The notes beneath the pieces are model-generated. The model was given only the letters and a program-made list of their open reading frames with translations. It was not told the origin of the DNA and did not search any database. Positions 58,562 to 64,000 of a DNA stretch of 64,000 bases are shown piece after piece. The translations under genes and the position numbers were made by a program. Numbering within the stretch: the first letter of the stretch is position 1; the number at the start of each line of letters is the position of its first letter. The stretch lies in contig JAAEQB010000090.1 of the NCBI GenBank assembly GCA_024231975.1, positions 1 through 64,000 of the forward strand, given 5' to 3'. Origin of the DNA: Allobosea sp. (lineage in GTDB: Bacteria; Pseudomonadota; Alphaproteobacteria; Rhizobiales; Beijerinckiaceae).

Positions 58562-58939
58562 TCAGCCCTCCGGCACCAGATCTTCCATGCGCACGCGCAG
58601 CGCCCTGGCGAGGCGGCGGTAGAGGGGCGGATCGCCCATCTTCTTGCCGGCCTCGACCTCGGACAGGAAGCCCTGCTTGATGCCGACATCGGCGGCGAGC
58701 GCGGTCTGCGTGAGCCCGCGCTTCTTGCGCCAGAAGGCGAGCGGGGTCGCCTCGAGGAGGGCGGCGCGCACCTCCTCGGCGGTCAGCAGTTCCTGCTCGC
58801 CGCGCGCGACGGCCGCCATGCTCTCGGCATGGGCGGCGGCGTCGAGGCGGTCCTGCATGGCCTCGAAGGCGGCGCGGGGCACGAGCACGAGCTCCTCGCC
58901 GCCGGGGGTGGTCACGGTCGCATGGGGGATGGCGTTCAT
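58562..58939 (-). CDS. XRE-family antitoxin
   Basis: The 125-residue protein has a short N-terminal segment that may bind the toxin (ELVLVPRAAFEAMQDRLDA) and a C-terminal XRE helix-turn-helix (FWRKKRGLTQTALAADVGIK, GFLSEVEAGKK, about residues 70-105). It is downstream of a RelE-type toxin gene, toxin first, as in HigBA-type modules. It should neutralise the toxin and autoregulate through the twin operators upstream of the toxin. Confidence 0.82.
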   Translation of the reverse strand: MNAIPHATVTTPGGEELVLVPRAAFEAMQDRLDAAAHAESMAAVARGEQELLTAEEVRAALLEATPLAFWRKKRGLTQTALAADVGIKQGFLSEVEAGKKMGDPPLYRRLARALRVRMEDLVPEG

Positions 58940-58951
58940 TTGCTTGCCTCC

Positions 58952-59191
58952 TCAGTCGTAGACGCCGCCGCGCGGAGCGATGCGCGAGACGGTGATGGTG
59001 GTTGCGGTCTCTTCGAAGATCACCCGGAAATCCCCGACCCGCAGGCGCTTGGCCGGCGAGGTCGTGAGCTGCTTGACGTCGCCGGCGCCGGTTTCGGCGT
59101 AGCGCTCGACCTTGTCCATGATCTTGGCGGCACGGTTGCGGTGCTTGGCCAGATCGGCAAGGGCGGCGGAGGTGTAGGTGACCGTCTTCAT
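58952..59191 (-). CDS. RelE/ParE-superfamily toxin
   Basis: The 79-residue toxin (VTYTSAALADLAKHRNRAAK, LTTSPAKRLRVGDFRVIFEE, then TITVSRIAPRGGVYD) has the RelE fold signature with the Arg-rich core RLRVGDFRV. RelE-type toxins cut mRNA on the ribosome, ParE poisons gyrase; the class is not decidable here. It is first in the operon, 12 bases from the antitoxin gene, behind the promoter at 59198-59226. Confidence 0.82.
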   Translation of the reverse strand: MKTVTYTSAALADLAKHRNRAAKIMDKVERYAETGAGDVKQLTTSPAKRLRVGDFRVIFEETATTITVSRIAPRGGVYD

Positions 59192-59197
59192 GTCCTT

Positions 59198-59226
59198 AAT
59201 ATCTCAAAACGAGATAATTCAGTCAA
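59198..59226 (-). promoter_or_regulatory. Toxin-antitoxin operon promoter
   Basis: On the reverse strand TTGACT (59226-59221) and GATATT (59203-59198) are spaced by 17 bases; AAGGAC then precedes the toxin ATG at 59191. The promoter overlaps one palindromic operator. Confidence 0.65.
59200..59216. promoter_or_regulatory. Toxin-antitoxin operator 1
   Basis: TATCTC-AAAAC-GAGATA, a 6-bp inverted repeat with 5-base centre, overlaps the -10 box of the toxin promoter. It recurs at 59234-59250. Confidence 0.7.
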
Positions 59227-59233
59227 GGCTGAA

Positions 59234-59250
59234 TATCTCTTTTCGAGATA
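59234..59250. promoter_or_regulatory. Toxin-antitoxin operator 2
   Basis: TATCTC-TTTTC-GAGATA, the same half-sites as operator 1, 34 bases away and just upstream of the primase gene, so the antitoxin could also influence the primase promoter. A smaller palindrome, TTCAG/CTGAA, lies between the two at 59218-59233. Confidence 0.7.
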
Positions 59251-59268
59251 ACAAGGCGACTGCGCAAA

Positions 59269-62121
59269 ATGGCTTTCGAACCGCGGTTTCTCGACGAGAT
59301 CAAAGCGCGCCTGCCTGCGTCCCAGGTCGTCGGCGACAAGGTCAAGCTCGCCAAGGCCGGCAAGGAGTTCAAGGGGCTTTCGCCCTTCAATGGCGAAAAG
59401 ACGCCATCCTTCTTCGTCAACGACACGAAGCAGCGCTGGTTCGACTTCTCCTCCGGCCGTAATGGCGACGTCTTCGCCTTCGTGATGGAAACGCAGGGCG
59501 TCGACTTCGTCGAGGCCGTGCGTATCCTCGCCGAGCAGGCGGGCCTCAAGCTGCCGGAGATGACGCCGGAGGCGCGCCGGCAAGAGGAGCGCCGTCGCGA
59601 TATCGGAGCGACGCTCGCCGCCGCCGAAGCCCTTTATCGCCGCGCCCTCGACGAAAGCGAGCCGGCCCGCCTGTTCCTCGCCGGCCGGGAGGTCTCGCGC
59701 CCGTCGGTCGAGCGCTTCGGCCTCGGCTTCGCGCCGGCCGATGGCGGCGCCTTCCTGAAGGAGATGCGGGCCGCCGGTTTCGACGATCCCAGCCTGATCG
59801 CCGCCGGCCTCCTGGTTGCGCCGGAGGAGCCTGGGCGTTCGCCCTATGCCCGCTTCCGGGACCGGATCATGTTCCCGATTCATGACGGCTCCGGCCGGCT
59901 CGTCTCCTTCGGCGGCCGGGCGCTTGCGCCTGACGACAAGACGCCGAAATACCTGAACGGACCGGAGACGGCCGCCTTCGACAAGGGCGCGACGCTCTAC
60001 AACCTGCATCGCGCCCGGCCGGAGGCGCTCGGCAGCGGCCGCCTCGCCATCGTCGAGGGCTATCTCGACGTCGTCCTGATGGATCAGGCGGGCTGGCTGG
60101 AAGCGGTCGCGCCGCTCGGCACGGCGATGACCGAGGCGCATCTCGAAACCGCATGGCGGGTCGCGGCCTCGCCCATCGTCATGCTCGATGGCGATGCTGC
60201 CGGCCGGAAGGCCGCCGGCCGGCTCGTCGACCTGGCATGGCCGCGCCTGGGCGCCAAATCGACCGAGGGCCTCGCATCGCTCGCCTTCGCGCAGCTGTCG
60301 CGCGGCCGCGATCCCGCCGACGTCGTCGCTCGGGCGTACAGGCTGGCGGATAGCTGGGTCGAGACCTCGCATTGGGATCGCGAAACGCCGGCCGAGGTGC
60401 TTGGCCAGGGCTGGGCGCTGGCGGCGCTCGAACGGTGCGGCGCGGCCGCCGTTCCGTTCATCGACATGGCGTGGCAGCGCATGCTGGAGGAGGCGGGACC
60501 GCTCGACCGGCCGGAGCGCAAGGCGGCGCTGGTCAAGGCCGTGCGCGATCGGCTTGGCGCCATTGCCGATCCCGATGTCGCGGAGGCCTATCGCGGCGAG
60601 CTGAATCAACGCTTGAAGGCGGCCAAGCTGCCGGCGCTCAAGGTCCTCGACGGCGGCAAGGGCAAGAAGCCTGAAAAGGCCGACAAACAGAAGCGCGGGA
60701 GAGACCGGGACGAATCGGATGAAGAGGCCGGCACGGTCCAGCCGAACGCCTGGGGCTATGACACTGACAGGCTGAACCGCGAATGGGCGCTGGTGCTGAT
60801 CGGCTCAAAGGCGGTGATCGTGCGCGAGCAGGCGAAGGCGCCGGTCGAGGACCGGGTGCGCGTGCTCTCGCTCGACGCATTCCGGGCGAAGTACCTCAAC
60901 AAGGTGACGCAGGTTCTCGGCAGCGACGGCAAGCTGAAGACCGTCACCTGGGCCGATCGCTGGCTGCGCCACAAGGACCGGCGCAGCTTCGACGGCATCG
61001 AGTTCCATCCCGATCCCGCGAATGCGCCGGGCACCGAGGGCTATCTCAACCTCTGGCGCGGCTTCTCGGTCGAGCCGCGAAAGGGCGCGGGCTCCTATAC
61101 GATCTTTCGCGATCACCTGCTGACCAATGTCTGCGCCGGTGACAAGAAGCGCTTCACCTGGCTCTGGGCATGGTTCGCGCATCTGGTGCAGCGCCCTCGC
61201 GACCGCATCGGCACGGCGATCGTGCTGCGCGGCAAGATGGGCACCGGCAAGACCAAGCCGGGAGAGGTGATCGGCTCGCTGATCGAAGACCATCACTTCA
61301 TGGTCGACGAGCCGCGTTACATCACCGGCCAGTTCAACGCGCATATGGCGGCCTGCCTGCTGCTCCAGGCGGAAGAGGCGGTCTGGGCCGGCGACAAGGC
61401 GGCGGAAGGCCGGCTGAAGAGCCTGATCACCTCGAACATCCAGATGATCGAGGCAAAGGGCATCGATCCCGTCCGGATCCGCAACTACGTGCGCCTGATG
61501 ATGACCTCGAACGAGGATTGGGTGGTGCCGGCCGGAATGGACGAGCGCCGCTTCGCGATCTTCGACGTCGGCGACCTCGCGAAGGAGAACTTCGAGTATT
61601 TCCGCGAGATGGACGAGGAGCTGGACAAGGGCGGCCGGGAGGCGCTGCTCGCCGATCTTCTCGCCTTCGATCTCACCACGGTCGAGCTGCGGTCGATCCC
61701 GCGCACCGATGCGCTGCTCGAGCAGAAGATCCGCTCGCTGAACTCGGTGGAAAGCTGGTGGTTCGGCCGGCTGATGTCCGGTGCCACCACGGCGAAATGC
61801 GACGACTGGTTGCAAGAGATTCCGAAATCGACGCTCGCGGATGATTACATCGCCACGGCTGAGCGCATCGGTATCAAACGCAAATCCGCCGATACCGAAC
61901 TCGGCATGAAGCTCGCCAAGCTCATTCCCGGCCTCGACAGCGTGCGGAAGTACACAGACCACGCGCCCAGCGAAGCCCGCCGGGTCTGGCACTGGATCCT
62001 GCCCACGCTCTCGGATTGCCGCGCCGCCTTCGAGGCCGCGCTGCAGCAGCCCGTGCCATGGCCGCAGGAAACCGAGCCGCAAGAACCCGAGCCGCGGGAG
62101 GGAGCGGGATGGGAGGGGTGA
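59269..62121 (+). CDS. Primase-helicase fusion (TOPRIM plus SF3/DUF5906-like)
   Basis: The 950-residue protein has an N-terminal DnaG-like region, TOPRIM motifs (Glu263 in IVEGYLDVV; Asp307/Asp309 in LDGDAAGRKA), a charged linker (about residues 460-490) and a C-terminal helicase with Walker A GKMGTGKT (655-662) and RNYVRLMMTSNEDWVVPAG. The zinc-ribbon positions are degenerate: LSPFNGEKTPSF instead of CPFH..., and WFDFSSGRNGD instead of CFGCGxxGD, so all four ligands are gone. It probably starts and unwinds phage replication at the adjacent iteron region. Confidence 0.87.
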   Translation: MAFEPRFLDEIKARLPASQVVGDKVKLAKAGKEFKGLSPFNGEKTPSFFVNDTKQRWFDFSSGRNGDVFAFVMETQGVDFVEAVRILAEQAGLKLPEMTPEARRQEERRRDIGATLAAAEALYRRALDESEPARLFLAGREVSRPSVERFGLGFAPADGGAFLKEMRAAGFDDPSLIAAGLLVAPEEPGRSPYARFRDRIMFPIHDGSGRLVSFGGRALAPDDKTPKYLNGPETAAFDKGATLYNLHRARPEALGSGRLAIVEGYLDVVLMDQAGWLEAVAPLGTAMTEAHLETAWRVAASPIVMLDGDAAGRKAAGRLVDLAWPRLGAKSTEGLASLAFAQLSRGRDPADVVARAYRLADSWVETSHWDRETPAEVLGQGWALAALERCGAAAVPFIDMAWQRMLEEAGPLDRPERKAALVKAVRDRLGAIADPDVAEAYRGELNQRLKAAKLPALKVLDGGKGKKPEKADKQKRGRDRDESDEEAGTVQPNAWGYDTDRLNREWALVLIGSKAVIVREQAKAPVEDRVRVLSLDAFRAKYLNKVTQVLGSDGKLKTVTWADRWLRHKDRRSFDGIEFHPDPANAPGTEGYLNLWRGFSVEPRKGAGSYTIFRDHLLTNVCAGDKKRFTWLWAWFAHLVQRPRDRIGTAIVLRGKMGTGKTKPGEVIGSLIEDHHFMVDEPRYITGQFNAHMAACLLLQAEEAVWAGDKAAEGRLKSLITSNIQMIEAKGIDPVRIRNYVRLMMTSNEDWVVPAGMDERRFAIFDVGDLAKENFEYFREMDEELDKGGREALLADLLAFDLTTVELRSIPRTDALLEQKIRSLNSVESWWFGRLMSGATTAKCDDWLQEIPKSTLADDYIATAERIGIKRKSADTELGMKLAKLIPGLDSVRKYTDHAPSEARRVWHWILPTLSDCRAAFEAALQQPVPWPQETEPQEPEPREGAGWEG

Positions 62122-62141
62122 ATCGCCTTCCGGCAAGGCGA

Positions 62142-62454
62142 TGGCAGACCTTGAGGTTTGCCAGCCCTCAAAGGTCTGCCACGCCAAGCCACTGAAATCG
62201 TTGGCGATGGCAAACCTGCCAAACCTGTCAGACCTTTTTGAGGGGTCCGCGCGCATGCGCGGCGTGTGTGAAAGCGGCAGCGCAACCGGGGCGTAAAAAT
62301 CGCTCCCTTCCCGCTCTCGCGGGCCAAGAACGGGGCGGGCGAGGGCCGATTTAGGTTTGTCAGGTCTGGCAGGTTTGCCAAGTCCAGCATTTTCAAGGGC
62401 TTGGCGTGGCAAACCTTCCCTCTTCTCTTCTTCAAAGGTTTGACAGGTTTGCCA
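62142..62454. repeat. Iteron cluster, candidate prophage replication origin
   Basis: About ten copies of AGGTTTGCCA and close variants occur in both orientations: starts at 62142, 62154, 62172, 62208, 62226, 62353, 62362, 62371, 62407, 62436 and 62445. A 13-bp inverted repeat, GCCACGCCAAGCC and GGCTTGGCGTGGC, spans the block (about 62178-62190 and 62398-62410). It follows the primase-helicase gene directly and is non-coding in the centre. This is what a theta-type or phage origin looks like, but a regulatory array is possible. Confidence 0.65.
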
Positions 62455-62468
62455 ATGGGAGCGGCGGA

Positions 62469-63260
62469 ATGAAAAAGCGGGCGATCGGGGTCGAGGCGTT
62501 CCTGTCCTGGGCCTATGTCGAGGAACTGCCGAAGGCCGGGCGTGATCCCGTCGTGATCGCCATGGGTGGCGGTGGTGGTGGCGGCATGGCTGGCGGCTGG
62601 GATGCCGTGTCACAACAGGGCCAGCTGATGGCGGAGATGGTCAGCGACGGCCGGCCTAACCGCTATGGGGTGCTGCCGGTCGCGATCGATTGCGGTCCGC
62701 CGCATCCCGACGCGCTAGCGGCCCATAAGGCGGTTTCGGCACTGGACGGCTGGGAGGTCGGATTTCCCGAGGACTGGGACCCGCTAGGCGACATGAACCT
62801 GCACGTCTCGGCACATCGCGAATGCGTGGCCCGAGCGCGCCAGCGTATCCTGACAATCGACAGGGCAGGGCGCGAGCGCTTCCGCCAGCGCCCGGCCGAA
62901 CTGGTCCGCCACCATGCGATCATGAAGAGCGCGCCGGCCTGGCAGGCGAAGGCGCCCGTGATGAGCTTCGTCCTCGGCGCGAACGGCAAGCCGGCATGGT
63001 TCCGCAAGGTGGCGATGCAGGAGGGCGCGACCTGCTTCGAGCGGGAGGTTGACGGCTTCAATCCGAAAGCGCGGCGGCCCTATCCCGACGCCTACAAGAA
63101 GACCCTGCTGGAGCCTGACCCGATGTTCGCCGCCGTCGACCGCGCCGAATACGAGATCTGGCATGCGGCGCTCGGCGAGGTCTGCCGCACGCTGGCGGGG
63201 GCGGGGCTGGCGGCTCATGAGGTGACCGCGAGTGAGCGACCAGCGCGACCGTGGGAATGA
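62469..63260 (+). CDS. Prophage hypothetical protein
   Basis: The 263-residue protein has a Gly-run (VIAMGGGGGGGMAGGWD), conserved-looking WEVGFPEDWDPLG and a helical C-terminus. ATG 62469 (GGCGG upstream) begins after the iterons; the frame also runs back into the iteron region without a good start. A terminator follows at 63337. Function unknown. Confidence 0.65.
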   Translation: MKKRAIGVEAFLSWAYVEELPKAGRDPVVIAMGGGGGGGMAGGWDAVSQQGQLMAEMVSDGRPNRYGVLPVAIDCGPPHPDALAAHKAVSALDGWEVGFPEDWDPLGDMNLHVSAHRECVARARQRILTIDRAGRERFRQRPAELVRHHAIMKSAPAWQAKAPVMSFVLGANGKPAWFRKVAMQEGATCFEREVDGFNPKARRPYPDAYKKTLLEPDPMFAAVDRAEYEIWHAALGEVCRTLAGAGLAAHEVTASERPARPWE

Positions 63261-63336
63261 GGGGTATCGCTTGCTGGCGCCCCCTTGCGCTGCGACTGGC
63301 GCTTGACGTAACACAGACACGGTTCATCAGATCACG

Positions 63337-63369
63337 AAACGCCGCCCGGCTCGCCGAGGCGGCGTTTTT
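63337..63369 (+). terminator. Rho-independent terminator
   Basis: AAACGCCGCC (63337-63346) pairs perfectly with GGCGGCGTTT (63358-63367) and is followed by a T run to 63369. It closes the rightward early region after the gene at 62469. Confidence 0.85.
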
Positions 63370-63383
63370 CATGGGAGGCGCGC

Positions 63384-64000
63384 TTGATCGCTCCGGTTCG
63401 GCTTCGGCTTGACGGGAAGGCCTACAGCGCCATCGGCAACCTCTACGCCGCCGCTGGCCACCGCGCGCCCGTCGCCGTCCGCCGTGCCGTTCGGCGCAAG
63501 GGTGAGAAGGCCCGGGGCATCATGGCCAAGGTTGTCCGCGATCTGCTGAAGATCAGGCTGCGCGACATCCGCGCCCATGTGAAGGGCAAGATGGTGGCGA
63601 CGAACAGCTATGCCGTGATCGCCCGTGGCAAGATTCCGCTGGAGCGCTTTCGGACGCAGCAGACGAGCGGCGGCGTGCAGGTTCGCGACATCGATCAGAA
63701 CTGGATCGAGGGCAGGGCCAAACTGGCGACGGCGTTCCAGGGCAAGACCGGGAAGCCATCGAACCAGCCCGGCAATGCGGGCAAGCGCCGGGGCTCGCTG
63801 GGCGGCCGCATCGTCTACGGCGTTGGCAAGCGCAGGCGGCAGGGCTTCCGTTCGGTCGGAGGCGTGATGGTGCCGTCCGCCTTCGTCGATCAGAAGGCGC
63901 AGGCCGAGTTCAACAAGGTGGCGGCCGAGCTGCCGGCTGAGCTGATGCACCAGCTCTGGGTCGTGACCGAGGGTCTCGACATCAAGGCGAACCGCGCGCG
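63384..64000 (+). CDS. Phage structural protein, possibly minor-tail Z-like (incomplete)
   Basis: An open frame from TTG 63384 (GGGAGG 5 bases upstream) continues past the right edge: 205 residues visible. It is basic and helical at the start (AVRRAVRRKGEKARGIMAKV), then contains strands (AVIARGKIPLERFRTQQ) and a Gly/Lys-rich section. The pattern resembles prophage minor tail protein Z (GPZ) family members, but the match is from memory. It opens the next operon after the terminator. Confidence 0.5.
   Translation, partial: MIAPVRLRLDGKAYSAIGNLYAAAGHRAPVAVRRAVRRKGEKARGIMAKVVRDLLKIRLRDIRAHVKGKMVATNSYAVIARGKIPLERFRTQQTSGGVQVRDIDQNWIEGRAKLATAFQGKTGKPSNQPGNAGKRRGSLGGRIVYGVGKRRRQGFRSVGGVMVPSAFVDQKAQAEFNKVAAELPAELMHQLWVVTEGLDIKANRA

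Noticed and set aside
1..64000. CRISPR array or insertion sequence
   Set aside because: I saw no regularly spaced direct repeats with unique spacers, and no transposase-like frame or matching terminal inverted repeats.

Overview
The window looks like a chromosome segment of a high-GC alphaproteobacterium of the order Hyphomicrobiales (Rhizobiales), most like Bosea and its relatives. The evidence is the Aap-type amino-acid transporter, an IalB-family protein, ribosomal protein L21 with an order-typical C-terminal extension, a GcrA homologue, uniformly GC-rich coding and the style of the palindromic intergenic repeats. The assignment is inference from gene content; no database was searched.

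Positions 1 to about 38480 are host chromosome. In order they hold: a clipped CDS, tRNA-Gly(GCC), a prolyl-tRNA editing protein, a thioredoxin/TPR protein, a Lon N-domain protein, an MFS carrier, a transketolase/AceE-like enzyme, a lipoprotein, Lrp and GlxA-type regulators with a DUF1272 gene, a patatin / 3-hydroxybutyrate dehydrogenase / acetoacetate decarboxylase ketone-body group, the aapJQM importer genes (no ATPase gene beside them), and a serine hydrolase. A nine-gene leftward oxyanion locus follows (25692 down to 18434): tupB-tupC-tupA, two tandem molybdate-type binding domains, trmO, and a FecBCD/MolABC-type importer. A divergent regulator with a helix-turn-helix and a binding-protein-like domain faces it. 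Then come an M20 amidohydrolase, GNAT acetyltransferases, a methyltransferase, a D-threonine-aldolase-like enzyme, an ABC exporter, a DHA2 MFS pump, ialB-like, obgE, rpmA and rplU.

From tRNA-Ser(CGA) at 38487 to the right edge the DNA is a prophage whose right end is outside the window. A tyrosine integrase abuts the tRNA. Fifteen overlapping leftward genes (48587 to 39997) carry ssb, a staphylococcal-type nuclease, a ParB/SAP protein, an HD protein and a PcfJ-domain protein. A CI-like S24 repressor at 49275-49970 sits between two promoter regions that carry the same GGAAATTTCC operators, a lambda-like OL/OR layout, and a membrane/secreted protein follows it in the position of lambda rex. Rightward genes are Cro/CII-like, GcrA-like and MazG-like proteins, a lipoprotein, a C5 DNA methyltransferase with about eight repeated modules, a helicase-DNA methylase fusion, a RelE/XRE toxin-antitoxin pair with twin operators (leftward), a primase-helicase fusion that has lost its zinc ligands, an iteron cluster that looks like a replication origin, and the start of a possible structural gene.

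The observations most worth following are the in-frame TGA between two binding-protein domains, the twin repressor operator regions with the rex-position gene, the modular methyltransferase next to the helicase-methylase, and the primase-helicase plus iteron replication module.
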